56,307 nt of DNA from an uncultured Christensenella sp. Its GTDB lineage: Bacteria; Bacillota; Clostridia; Christensenellales; Borkfalkiaceae. The notes under the pieces are model-generated. The model made no database searches and had not been told where the DNA came from. It worked only from the letters and a program-made list of their open reading frames with translations. Within the stretch, counting starts at the first letter, position 1, and each line of letters opens with the position of its first letter. Location of the stretch: positions 1 through 56,307 of the forward strand of contig CAJTOY010000009.1 of assembly GCA_910578195.1 (NCBI GenBank), in the 5' to 3' direction. Positions 41,356-48,871 of the stretch are shown one piece after another. Made by a program: the position numbers and the translations under genes.

Positions 41356-41361
41356 TTTCGT

Positions 41362-42036
41362 ATGGAGCTTGAAAAATACCTCGAAGCCGTAGACGGCGGG
41401 AAATTCAAAGAGTTCGGCGAATTGCTGCTCGAACACAATAAAATCTGCAATCTTACTTCTATTGTCGACGAAAAAGGGGTAAAATATAAGCATTTTCTCG
41501 ACAGTCTGGCGGGAGAAAGCTATTTTCCCGAGAATTCGGCTGTTATAGAGATAGGCTCGGGCGGGGGTTTTCCCTCAATACCTTTGAAGCTTTTCAGAGA
41601 TGATTTGAGGTTTACTCTCGTCGAAAGTACGGGCAAAAAGTGCGCGTATCTTGAAACGGTTGTGGACAAGCTCGGTCTTAAATGTGTACAAGTTAAAAAT
41701 ATCCGCGCCGAGGACGGGGCGCACGACAAAAATATGAGGAAAAAGTTCGATATCGCATGCGCGAGGGCGGTCGCAAGACTGAATACTTTATGCGAATACT
41801 GCCTCCCGTTCGTGAAAACCGGCGGAAGATTTATCGCCTACAAGGGCAGCGCCGAAGAGGAAATTAAAGAGGCGCAAAACGCGATTAAGACCCTCGGCGG
41901 AGAAATCGAGGAAGTTGTAAATTACGGGCTTCCCGAGGACGAGGGCAAACGCACCCTTATAATTATAACAAAAATAAAGACCACGCCCGAAAAATACCCG
42001 CGCGGTCAGGGTAAGGAAAGGAAAAACCCGCTATGA
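41362..42036 (+). CDS. rsmG: 16S rRNA (guanine-527-N7)-methyltransferase
   Basis: The 224-residue GidB/RsmG has SAM-binding VIEIGSGGGFPSIPLKL, the LVESTGKKCAYLETV acidic loop and CARAVARLNTLCEYCLP. Loss of this enzyme gives low-level streptomycin resistance in known bacteria. The ATG at 41362 is chosen because the promoter's -10 ends six bases upstream; earlier starts fall before transcription begins. Its stop overlaps the next gene by ATGA. Confidence 0.94.
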   Translation: MELEKYLEAVDGGKFKEFGELLLEHNKICNLTSIVDEKGVKYKHFLDSLAGESYFPENSAVIEIGSGGGFPSIPLKLFRDDLRFTLVESTGKKCAYLETVVDKLGLKCVQVKNIRAEDGAHDKNMRKKFDIACARAVARLNTLCEYCLPFVKTGGRFIAYKGSAEEEIKEAQNAIKTLGGEIEEVVNYGLPEDEGKRTLIIITKIKTTPEKYPRGQGKERKNPL

Positions 42037-42482
42037 AGATTTGCGCGTTCACGGGACACAGAAATTTATTCGGTTACGGTTTCGACAGATGTTTGCTCGA
42101 CCGCGTGAACGAGCATCTTATAAAAAACGGCGTAGACACATTCCTCTGCGGAATGGCGGTCGGGTTCGATACCGAATGTGCTCAAAGCGTGCTGGCGCTC
42201 AAAGAAAAATATGACGTAAAGCTTGTCGCGTGTCTGCCTTGCGCAAATCAGTCGGACACGTTCTCTCAAAAAAACAAGCTTATTTACAATTCCATTATAG
42301 AGAAGTGCGACGAGGTGATAACCCTTGCGCCCGTCTACCGCAGAGGCTGCATGCACGGGCGCGACCGCTACATGGTCGAAAACAGCGACGTTTTGGTCTG
42401 CTTTCTCAGAAAAAATTTCGGCGGAACCTTTTACACCGTCGGCTACGCGAAAAAGCTCGGCAAAAAAATCATAGAATTATAA
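42033..42482 (+). CDS. SLOG-family (DUF1273/YpsA-like) protein
   Basis: The 149-residue protein starts MKICAFTGHRNLFGYG, the classic SLOG strand-loop, with LCGMAVGFDTECAQ, the run GRDRYMVENSDVLVCFL and the late FGGTFYTVGYAKKLGK. SLOG proteins bind nucleotide-derived ligands; YpsA is linked to cell-division and stress phenotypes in Bacilli. It is coupled to rsmG by an ATGA overlap. A second, degenerate relative is encoded at 32005. Confidence 0.82.
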   Translation: MKICAFTGHRNLFGYGFDRCLLDRVNEHLIKNGVDTFLCGMAVGFDTECAQSVLALKEKYDVKLVACLPCANQSDTFSQKNKLIYNSIIEKCDEVITLAPVYRRGCMHGRDRYMVENSDVLVCFLRKNFGGTFYTVGYAKKLGKKIIEL

Positions 42483-42505
42483 AGACCCGCTATCGGCGGG
42501 TCTTT
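42481..42505. terminator. bidirectional terminator
   Basis: AAAGACCCGC/GCGGGTCTTT stem, 5-base loop, between converging rsmG-SLOG (+) and XRE (-) genes; A/T tracts on both sides. Confidence 0.85.
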
Positions 42506-42714
42506 TAATATTCAGTCAGTCCTAAAAGATAATCGGACGATACCGAAAACGTGACGCAGATATTTATTACGTGCTCGACGGTAGGAAAGCTTTTGCCGTT
42601 TTCCCAAAGCGAAACGTTGTCCTGCGACACCGAAAGCCTCTCTCCGAACTGCGCCTGCGTCAGTTTGTTTTCAGTGCGTATCTCTTTTATACGCTTTGCT
42701 ATCATTTCACCCAT
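42505..42714 (-). CDS. XRE-family transcriptional regulator
   Basis: The 69-residue protein is a single Cro/C1-type helix-turn-helix: IAKRIKEIRTENKLTQAQFGERLSVSQDNVSLWENGKSFP, ending VSSDYLLGLTEY. ATG at 42714 or at 42705 is possible; neither has a strong ribosome site. Two 17-bp palindromes (TACGAG-N5-CTCGTA) lie between it and the divergent Cys-rich gene, one exactly in that gene's promoter spacer. It is therefore likely the repressor of both genes. Confidence 0.88.
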   Translation of the reverse strand: MGEMIAKRIKEIRTENKLTQAQFGERLSVSQDNVSLWENGKSFPTVEHVINICVTFSVSSDYLLGLTEY

Positions 42715-42724
42715 ATAAACAGTT

Positions 42725-42741
42725 TACGAGTATTTCTCGTA
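42725..42741. promoter_or_regulatory. operator-like palindrome 1 (XRE side)
   Basis: TACGAG-TATTT-CTCGTA, perfect 6-bp arms, close to the XRE start. It shares both arms with palindrome 2, 29 bp centre to centre, so both sites face nearly the same side of the helix (about 2.8 turns). Confidence 0.78.
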
Positions 42742-42747
42742 TTTTAA

Positions 42748-42776
42748 TTGACTTACGAGGGATACTCGTATATAAT
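42748..42776 (+). promoter_or_regulatory. promoter of the Cys-rich gene with operator filling the spacer
   Basis: TTGACT (42748-42753), then the 17-base palindrome TACGAGGGATACTCGTA (42754-42770), then TATAAT (42771-42776). The operator-like element takes up the whole spacer, so a bound repressor would exclude RNA polymerase. Confidence 0.85.
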
Positions 42777-42800
42777 TATTAAAAAAAAGCGAGGCGGGCT

Positions 42801-43079
42801 ATGGGCGAAAATAAAGACGACAAATGCTGCGACAACTGTAAATATTTTTGCAGACATTACAGCTGGACGGGAAACGGCTTTTGCGCCGTCAACTGCGGGC
42901 ACTGCGCCTGCGAAAAAAGACCCGTCCGTGAAAGACTGAATTATTCTTACGTCACCTCATGCCGCTTCTGGGAGGACGGCGAAGAAGCCAACGCCGAGAG
43001 AAATAAAAGCATTTTAAAAGCGGTCAAAAATATGTCCGACCGCTTAGACGAAATTGCCGTTATCTTCGACAAAGACTGA
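42801..43079 (+). CDS. small Cys-rich protein under XRE control
   Basis: The 92-residue protein has nine Cys in its first 55 residues: KCCDNCKYFCR, GFCAVNCGHCACEK and TSCRFW. The arrangement suggests a zinc or other metal site, but I do not recognise the family. The C-terminal third is helical and charged. GAGGCGGG precedes the ATG. It is divergent from the XRE gene and convergent, by two bases, with yyaC. Confidence 0.7.
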   Translation: MGENKDDKCCDNCKYFCRHYSWTGNGFCAVNCGHCACEKRPVRERLNYSYVTSCRFWEDGEEANAERNKSILKAVKNMSDRLDEIAVIFDKD

Positions 43080-43081
43080 TT

Positions 43082-43666
43082 TTATAAAAAGCTGGCGAAC
43101 GCGCCTGCGCAAGCCTGCTTGACGCCCGTATTCTGGATATAGTCCAAAACAAACGACGTGATGCCTTCGGCTATAATTTCGGACATCTTGTAAATTACGT
43201 TCAGCCTAGTCGCCGAAAACAGAGAATAATTGAACATGGACTGCTCGGCGATAATTCCCATTATCGAGACGTCGCCCACCTTTTGAAGCTTCTTATTCGC
43301 CCCGCTGCCGGGTTTCAGCCCGCGGCGGGCTATTTTTATCAATCCGATATCCCCCGCAAGACCGACCGCGGCGTCGACCGCGATAATCGGACTGTTCGGG
43401 TGGGTCTGCTTCAAGAACTCGTTCATGTACTTCACCTCGTGCGCGGTGATGGGCTTTGCGAGCGTGCCGTAGACGTAGCAGTTCAGCCCCGCAAGATACT
43501 GCTTTAATTTCGTGCCCGTGACGGGACCCAAACTGTCGCCGACCGAAAGGTCGCTTCCGATGCAGAGAATTACGGGAGCCTCGCCGTCGAGCGGCACGAT
43601 TTTTTTAAGGGCAAGGCAGACCCCGCCGGGGGCAAGCGAATTATATAAATTGAAAGAATAGTCCAT
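43082..43666 (-). CDS. yyaC: spore protease YyaC family (DUF1256)
   Basis: The 194-residue protein has VILCIGSDLSVGDSLGPVTGTKL, YVYGTLAKPITAHEVK and IIAVDAAVGLAGDIGLIKI, the YyaC pattern. The family is found in endospore formers and is distantly related to GPR-type or hydrogenase-maturing proteases; its target is not established. In Bacillus yyaC is likewise near spo0J/parB. GAGGTTAAC precedes the ATG. Confidence 0.9.
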   Translation of the reverse strand: MDYSFNLYNSLAPGGVCLALKKIVPLDGEAPVILCIGSDLSVGDSLGPVTGTKLKQYLAGLNCYVYGTLAKPITAHEVKYMNEFLKQTHPNSPIIAVDAAVGLAGDIGLIKIARRGLKPGSGANKKLQKVGDVSIMGIIAEQSMFNYSLFSATRLNVIYKMSEIIAEGITSFVLDYIQNTGVKQACAGAFASFL

Positions 43667-43685
43667 AATGTTAACCTCGCGTAAG

Positions 43686-43713
43686 TTATTGACCGCTTTC
43701 TATTAAAATATAA
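43686..43713 (-). promoter_or_regulatory. possible forespore (sigma-F-like) promoter of yyaC
   Basis: On the minus strand TTATA (43709-43713), 14 bases, GGTCAATAA (43686-43694), 19 bases before the ATG. The spoIIR gene has GTATA, 14 bases and the same GGTCAATAA. The match to the published sigma-F -10 consensus is only partial. Confidence 0.4.
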
Positions 43714-43841
43714 TATCTTTTTTCAGATTGTGAATTTTAAATATTAATCGGTAAATTACTCAAACTAAATAATATGGATTTCCACAATTCAACAGATACT
43801 TGTCAACATGTTGATAAATAATCCACAATTAACGCGCTTTG

Positions 43842-43857
43842 TGTTTCACATGAAACA
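43842..43857. other. parS: parS-like ParB-binding site 1
   Basis: TGTTTCACATGAAACA differs from the Firmicutes parS consensus (TGTTTCACGTGAAACA) at one central base. It lies in the 390-bp gene-free stretch 43667-44057, which also holds a DnaA-box-like TAATCCACA (43819), a palindrome TTGTCAACATGTTGATAA (43799) and the ftsH promoter. Confidence 0.8.
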
Positions 43858-43884
43858 ATCCATACGTTAAAAAATTTGGTTGAA

Positions 43885-43900
43885 AGTTTCACATGAAACA
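43885..43900. other. parS: parS-like ParB-binding site 2
   Basis: AGTTTCACATGAAACA matches parS at 14 of 16 positions, 43 bp from site 1 in the same intergenic region. Confidence 0.7.
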
Positions 43901-43993
43901 TTTTTGCTTGCGATTTTTGATAAGCGCATATAAAATTTTATGTGAAATGCAGATAAAATTTGAGTGATATATTAAATTAGTAATATTAAAAGC

Positions 43994-44022
43994 TTGAAAA
44001 CGCTAAATTAATATGATAGAAT
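43994..44022 (+). promoter_or_regulatory. predicted promoter of ftsH
   Basis: TTGAAA (43994-43999), 17 bases, TAGAAT (44017-44022); AAGGAG follows before the TTG start at 44058. Confidence 0.7.
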
Positions 44023-44057
44023 AACAATGTTTTAATAAAAAATTAAGGAGACTTGTT

Positions 44058-46079
44058 TTGAGTAAAAAAGGCAGAATTATTTCCTGGGTGATAATCGCCG
44101 TGCTTGCTATCGCAGTGATTACGGTCGTGTTTACCCAACTTATGAAGGGCGGTGCGGCTAAGCTTGACAGAACCACCTTCCAGCAGTACGTCGAGAATGC
44201 GCAGTACTACGTCGAGGACGGAAACATTTACAGCAGACTTGACGAGGGCGAAATTATAACGTTAGAGGGCTACAAAGTCAAAGACGGAGCAATCGTTACC
44301 AACGACGACAAGGAGAGACCCCTCCCCGTAATCTGGAAAATATCGACCAGCAACTACGAGTACTCGGGTTACACCAAGAACTCGAACGGGGCGTTTGTCC
44401 GCTCCTACTTCTGCTACGGCCCCTCGTCGTACCAGATAGAAAGCTGGGATTCGGAAACCTTTATGAGGTGGCAGGGCTTCGGCGTCGTGATCGATCAGGA
44501 GAACCCCAACGCGGGCAGCTGGATGTCGACGGCGTTTTCGGTACTGATGCTTGTTATCGTGTGCTTCGTATTTTTCCTCATTATCCGCTCGTCGATGGGC
44601 GGGGCGGGCAAGGTCATGAGCTTTGCGAAAACCAAGGCACGCGTATCCACTAATATAAAGGTGCGCTTTACCGACGTAGCGGGCGCCGAGGAAGAAAAGG
44701 TCGAGCTTGCGGAAATCGTCGAGTTCCTCCGCCAGCCCAAAAAGTTTTCGGATTTGGGTGCGAGAATTCCAAAGGGCGTACTTCTCGTAGGTCCTCCGGG
44801 AACGGGTAAAACCCTTTTCGCGAAGGCGGTTGCGGGCGAAGCGGGCGTTCCCTTCTTTTCGGTTTCGGGCTCAGACTTCGTTGAAATGTACGTCGGTGTC
44901 GGTGCCTCGCGTGTGCGCGATTTATTCGATATGGCGAAAAAGAACCAGCCTTGCATTATCTTCGTCGACGAAATCGACGCAGTCGGCAGACACCGCGGCG
45001 CAGGTCTCGGCGGCGGCAACGACGAGAGAGAACAGACCTTGAACCAGATACTCGTCCAGATGGACGGCTTCGAGTCGAACGAGGGCGTTATCGTAATGGC
45101 GGCGACGAACCGTGCCGATATCCTCGACCCCGCACTTCTCCGTCCGGGCAGATTCGACAGACAGATTTACGTCAACCTTCCCGACGTCAAGGGCAGAGAA
45201 CAAATTCTCAAAGTGCACGCGCGCAATAAGCCGCTTGCTCCCGAGGTCAACTTCAAGACCGTCGCGCGCATGACCGCGGGTTTCTCGGGTGCCGACCTTG
45301 CCAACCTTTTAAACGAGGCAGCGATACTCGCCGCCCGCGAAGGCAAATCCTTTATTGAAAATACCGACCTCTACGAAGGCATCAATAAAGTGCTTATGGG
45401 ACCCCAGAAAAAAAGCCGCGTAGTCACCGAAAGCGACAAGCGTATTACCGCATACCACGAAGCGGGTCACGCGATAATCGCAAAACTGTGCCCCAACTGC
45501 GACCCCGTGCAAGAGGTTACGATAATTCCCCGCGGCAATGCGGCGGGTTACACCCTGACCCTTCCCGAGAACGACGACAACCACATGTCGAAGAACAAGA
45601 TAATAGATTTCATTTGCATGGCACTCGGCGGACGTGTTGCCGAGGAGCTCGTAATCAAAGACGTCACGACGGGAGCTTCCAGCGATTTGGAACGCGTTAC
45701 CGATATGGCAAAGAGTATGGTCACCGAATGGGGTATGAGCGAGAAGCTCGGACTTATGACCTACGGCTCGAACTCGCAGACGGTTTTCCTCGGTAAGGAT
45801 ATGGAAACCCACAACGCCTACTCCGACGATACCGCGAAACTCATCGACGACGAAATGCACAAGATTATCGAGGGTGCCCACGCACGCGCAACCAAGCTGT
45901 TGACCGACAACAGAAGCATACTCGACAACATGGCGAGAGTGCTTATCGAACGCGAGACAATTTACGCGGACGAGGTCGATATGCTCATGGAGGGCAAAAG
46001 CCACACCGAGGTTCTCGAATATATGGAAAAATCGGAGAACGACAAGGTCGGCAACGCCTTCAAAAGATACGAAAGCTAA
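44058..46079 (+). CDS. ftsH: ATP-dependent zinc metalloprotease FtsH
   Basis: The 673-residue membrane protease has two spans (about 8-28 and 155-180) around an extracytoplasmic domain, an AAA+ module (Walker A GPPGTGKT at 245-252, Walker B IIFVDEIDA, second region of homology near LDPALLRPGRFDRQ) and the zinc motif HEAGH at 467-471. It degrades membrane and regulatory proteins. Translation starts at TTG, seven bases after AAGGAG. It may be expressed with parA-parB, which follow after a parS-like site. Confidence 0.95.
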   Translation: MSKKGRIISWVIIAVLAIAVITVVFTQLMKGGAAKLDRTTFQQYVENAQYYVEDGNIYSRLDEGEIITLEGYKVKDGAIVTNDDKERPLPVIWKISTSNYEYSGYTKNSNGAFVRSYFCYGPSSYQIESWDSETFMRWQGFGVVIDQENPNAGSWMSTAFSVLMLVIVCFVFFLIIRSSMGGAGKVMSFAKTKARVSTNIKVRFTDVAGAEEEKVELAEIVEFLRQPKKFSDLGARIPKGVLLVGPPGTGKTLFAKAVAGEAGVPFFSVSGSDFVEMYVGVGASRVRDLFDMAKKNQPCIIFVDEIDAVGRHRGAGLGGGNDEREQTLNQILVQMDGFESNEGVIVMAATNRADILDPALLRPGRFDRQIYVNLPDVKGREQILKVHARNKPLAPEVNFKTVARMTAGFSGADLANLLNEAAILAAREGKSFIENTDLYEGINKVLMGPQKKSRVVTESDKRITAYHEAGHAIIAKLCPNCDPVQEVTIIPRGNAAGYTLTLPENDDNHMSKNKIIDFICMALGGRVAEELVIKDVTTGASSDLERVTDMAKSMVTEWGMSEKLGLMTYGSNSQTVFLGKDMETHNAYSDDTAKLIDDEMHKIIEGAHARATKLLTDNRSILDNMARVLIERETIYADEVDMLMEGKSHTEVLEYMEKSENDKVGNAFKRYES

Positions 46080-46081
46080 AA

Positions 46082-46097
46082 CGTTCCACGTGAAACA
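46082..46097. other. parS: parS-like ParB-binding site 3
   Basis: CGTTCCACGTGAAACA matches 14 of 16 parS positions with the central CACGTG intact. It lies between ftsH and parA. Confidence 0.75.
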
Positions 46098-46119
46098 AAG
46101 CAGAACGGAGAGTTAAATA

Positions 46120-46905
46120 ATGGGAAAAGTTATTGCATTTACGAACAAAAAAGGCGGGGTCGGTAAAACGACCACCGCCGTGAACATGGCGGCTTACTGC
46201 ACGGAGGCCGGTAAAAAGGTTTTGCTCGTCGATATCGACTCGCAGGGCAACGCGACCACCGCTTTGGGCTTTTCAAAAAGCGCGCTGAAAGAATCCGTCT
46301 ATAATATCCTTATCGAGGACGACTCGGCGGAGGGAAACATTCTGCACACCGAAATCGAGGGGCTGGACGTAATTCCCGCCAACGTCGACTTATCGGGGGC
46401 GGAGGTCAACCTCGTCTATAAAAAAAGTCGCGAGCGGATACTAAAAACCGCCCTCGACAAGGTTCGCGACGGGTACGACTACATATTTATAGACTGCCCG
46501 CCCTCGCTCGGACTTCTGACAATCAACGCGTGGGTTGCGGCGGATTCGGTTATAATCCCGCTGCAAAGCGAGTACTTCGCCATGGAGGGCGTCAGCCAGC
46601 TTATGAGCACAATCGGGCTCGTCAAGCAGCATTTAAACCCCAACCTCGACATCGAGGGGGTGGTTATCACCATGTACGACGGAAGGGCGTTGGTTTCGAG
46701 GCAGATTGCCGCGGAAATTAAAAAATTCTTCAAAAAGAAGCTTTACGAAATGATAATTCCCCGCAACGTCCGCCTTGCCGAGGCTCCCAGCCACGGTATG
46801 CCCATTATGCTTTACGAGCCGAAATGTATAGGTGCAAGAGCGTACAAGGCGTTGACGGAGGAATTCCTCGCAAAGGACAGCTGGAACAAAAAGAAAAAAA
46901 ACTAA
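46120..46905 (+). CDS. parA: chromosome-partitioning ATPase ParA (Soj)
   Basis: The 261-residue ATPase has the deviant Walker A KKGGVGKTTTAVN at residues 9-21, Walker A' VDIDSQGNATTAL and Walker B IFIDCPPSLGLLT. It drives origin segregation with ParB and, in Firmicutes, also modulates DnaA. It is followed after 11 bases by parB. Confidence 0.95.
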   Translation: MGKVIAFTNKKGGVGKTTTAVNMAAYCTEAGKKVLLVDIDSQGNATTALGFSKSALKESVYNILIEDDSAEGNILHTEIEGLDVIPANVDLSGAEVNLVYKKSRERILKTALDKVRDGYDYIFIDCPPSLGLLTINAWVAADSVIIPLQSEYFAMEGVSQLMSTIGLVKQHLNPNLDIEGVVITMYDGRALVSRQIAAEIKKFFKKKLYEMIIPRNVRLAEAPSHGMPIMLYEPKCIGARAYKALTEEFLAKDSWNKKKKN

Positions 46906-46916
46906 GGAGATAAGTT

Positions 46917-47828
46917 ATGGCAAAAGGTTTAGGCAAGGGGCTTGACGAACTGTTCAAGGACACCGACGAAGCGTACGGACACGCTTTCGAACATAAAAGT
47001 GCTTTCGGCTACACCGAGGAAGAGAGAAAGAACGCCGAGGATATGAAGCTCGACTTAATTTCCGCAAATCCCAACCAGCCGCGAAAGAACTTCGACGAGC
47101 AGGCGTTGAAGGAGCTTTCCGATTCAATCAAAAAGCACGGCGTGATTATGCCCATCGTGGTCAACGACAACCACGACGGCACTTACATGATTATCGCGGG
47201 CGAACGCCGTTTCCGCGCGAGCAAGCTCGCGGGTATGGAAACTATCCCCGTAGTTATCCGCGATTACAGCGAGCGGGAAATCAAGGAAATTTCCTTAATT
47301 GAAAACTTGCAGCGTGAGGATTTAAACCCCATAGAAGCCGCGACGGCAATGAAGGAGTTAATGACGGCTTACAAACTCACGCAGGACGAGCTCGCCGAAA
47401 GAATAGGCAAATCCCGCCCCGCAATCGCAAACACTCTGAGACTGTTGAACCTCTGCCCCGACGTCATGGCAATGGTCGCCGAGGGCAAGCTTTCGGCGGG
47501 ACATGCGCGAACAATTGTTCTTTTAGCCGAGCCCGACCAGATTAAGTTCGCTTCCGACGCGGTCAAAAATCAAACATCTGTTCGCGAACTTGAAAAGAAG
47601 GTGCGCGCCCACACGCTCGCGCCCGAGGTGCTCGACGAGAAGAAAAAGAAAAAGCGTGCGCTCGCCTCGGTCGAGCTCAAACAGCTTGTCGAGAGAATGC
47701 GCTACACGTTCCGCACGAAGGTCAGCCTTATCGGCACCGACAAGAAGGGCAGAATTTATATCGATTACTATTCGCGCGACGATTTGGACAGAATTTGCGA
47801 AATTCTCGATATTATAGACAAACAGTGA
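46917..47828 (+). CDS. parB: chromosome-partitioning protein ParB (Spo0J)
   Basis: The 303-residue protein has the N-terminal CTP-binding motifs ANPNQPRKNFD and GERRFRASKLAG, the helix-turn-helix LTQDELAERIGKSRPAIANTLRLL, and a C-terminal dimerisation region. Known ParB proteins load at parS as CTP-dependent clamps. Three parS-like sites lie within 4 kb. AAGGAG precedes ATG. Confidence 0.95.
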   Translation: MAKGLGKGLDELFKDTDEAYGHAFEHKSAFGYTEEERKNAEDMKLDLISANPNQPRKNFDEQALKELSDSIKKHGVIMPIVVNDNHDGTYMIIAGERRFRASKLAGMETIPVVIRDYSEREIKEISLIENLQREDLNPIEAATAMKELMTAYKLTQDELAERIGKSRPAIANTLRLLNLCPDVMAMVAEGKLSAGHARTIVLLAEPDQIKFASDAVKNQTSVRELEKKVRAHTLAPEVLDEKKKKKRALASVELKQLVERMRYTFRTKVSLIGTDKKGRIYIDYYSRDDLDRICEILDIIDKQ

Positions 47829-47877
47829 TTGAGGCGTGCGGCGGCGGGAAACCCGCCTTGCACCCGTAGATTATTAA

Positions 47878-47901
47878 AAAGGCTCCCGCGGGAGCCTTTT
47901 A
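47878..47901 (+). terminator. terminator after parB
   Basis: AAAAGGCTCCC and its complement with a 2-base centre, forming a palindrome with T-run at the end. A second hairpin, GGCGGG-AAA-CCCGCC, lies at 47844-47858. Confidence 0.75.
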
Positions 47902-48032
47902 AACTTACGGTTGAATTGGACTAACCGAATAGTTGAGCGAAAAAACGGGCAATTCAACGTTTGATATCTGGTTTTTCGGTCGAAAACGAATTATAATAGC
48001 CTTACAGTAAAGTCAAGTCAAGGAGAACTACA

Positions 48033-48389
48033 ATGAACAGTTTAGGTGAAAAAATAGCCCATTACAGAAGGAAGGCGGGACTCACACAGGAGCAGCTTGC
48101 GGAAAAGTGTTCGGTGACGGCGGCAATCGCACCCGAGCTCATAGACCTCAACAAAATGCTTTTAAGGTTTAAGGTGATAAGCGCAAAGGGCGACAACGTA
48201 AATATCAATATTCCCCTCTCGCTCGCCGAAGTTGCCGTGAAAAGCGGGCTTATTAAGGTCGACAACAGCGACGTTTTGAAACAGATTGATTTTAAGCAGA
48301 TTGTCCAGCTCGTCAAGTGCGGTGCTGTGGGCAAGCTTATCGAAGTGAAGTCGGCGGACGGCGATACCGTCGAGGGCTGGGTCGAATGA
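48033..48389 (+). CDS. truncated XRE HTH fused to a SHOCT-like/unknown domain
   Basis: The 118-residue protein begins like a complete XRE regulator, GEKIAHYRRKAGLTQEQLAEKCSVT, but the recognition helix and the rest of the HTH are missing and the sequence jumps to AAIAPELIDLNKMLLRFKVISAKGDNVNINIPLSLAEVAVKSG and a final GKLIEVKSADGDTVEGWVE. That C-terminal part resembles the small domain found at the end of many clostridial DUF proteins (SHOCT-like). DNA binding is unlikely. AAGGAG precedes ATG and TATAAT lies at 47992. It overlaps the next gene by ATGA. Confidence 0.6.
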   Translation: MNSLGEKIAHYRRKAGLTQEQLAEKCSVTAAIAPELIDLNKMLLRFKVISAKGDNVNINIPLSLAEVAVKSGLIKVDNSDVLKQIDFKQIVQLVKCGAVGKLIEVKSADGDTVEGWVE

Positions 48390-48628
48390 CGGTCCGCGTC
48401 CGTCACGGCAAATTCCGCATTGCGCTGTGGTTTCCGAACGGTTGTCTGACGCTTGCGATAAATCAGTTGCTGAAACACGCCAAGGCGAATGCGTTTGTAA
48501 ATTCTGTCGGCAAGTCGGAAATCAAAGAAATGGTCAAGGCTTTAAAAAAAGCCAAGAAGTATCACAAAAAAATAGAGCTCGTGTCCGTCGTTTCCGCCGA
48601 CGGCACGCGGGTGAAAATCACGGTATAA
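48386..48628 (+). CDS. small hypothetical protein coupled to the truncated HTH gene
   Basis: The 80-residue protein has a beta start (TVRVRHGKFRIALWFP), a helix with an AINQLLKHAKANAF core and a Lys-rich helix (EMVKALKKAKKYHKK), then VSVVSADGTRVKITV, which echoes the SADGDTVEGWVE end of the upstream protein. No family is recognised. It is translationally coupled by ATGA. A 13-bp GC hairpin follows its stop. Confidence 0.6.
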   Translation: MTVRVRHGKFRIALWFPNGCLTLAINQLLKHAKANAFVNSVGKSEIKEMVKALKKAKKYHKKIELVSVVSADGTRVKITV

Positions 48629-48631
48629 AGA

Positions 48632-48661
48632 AGCGCCGTGCGGCTACTGCCGCACGGCGCT
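48632..48661 (+). terminator. GC-rich hairpin after the small operon
   Basis: AGCGCCGTGCGGC with complement and loop TACT. There is no T-run, so its strength is uncertain. The following 48662-48818 stretch holds only a small GGTAAA/TTTACC inverted repeat and no gene that I can support. Confidence 0.6.
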
Positions 48662-48818
48662 ACGCTTGACTTGCGGTAAATTGGTTTACCGTATAAGCAA
48701 TTAAGATACATGGATGCAACGTCACTTTGTTTGACTTGCGTTGGGCTCGCCTTGCGGTCCGGTAATAAAGATACCCGCCCGCGACGGCTCGCGTGTAAAA
48801 ATAATTTTATAAACAAAA

Positions 48819-48847
48819 GGGGCGCAGAGAAATTTTCTCTGCGCCCC
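48819..48847 (-). terminator. terminator of sleB-ypeB
   Basis: GGGGCGCAGAGAAA with its complement, followed on the minus strand by TTTTGTTT, 25 bases past the ypeB stop. Confidence 0.82.
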
Positions 48848-48871
48848 CGCGTTTATTATTTACCGCTAAGC

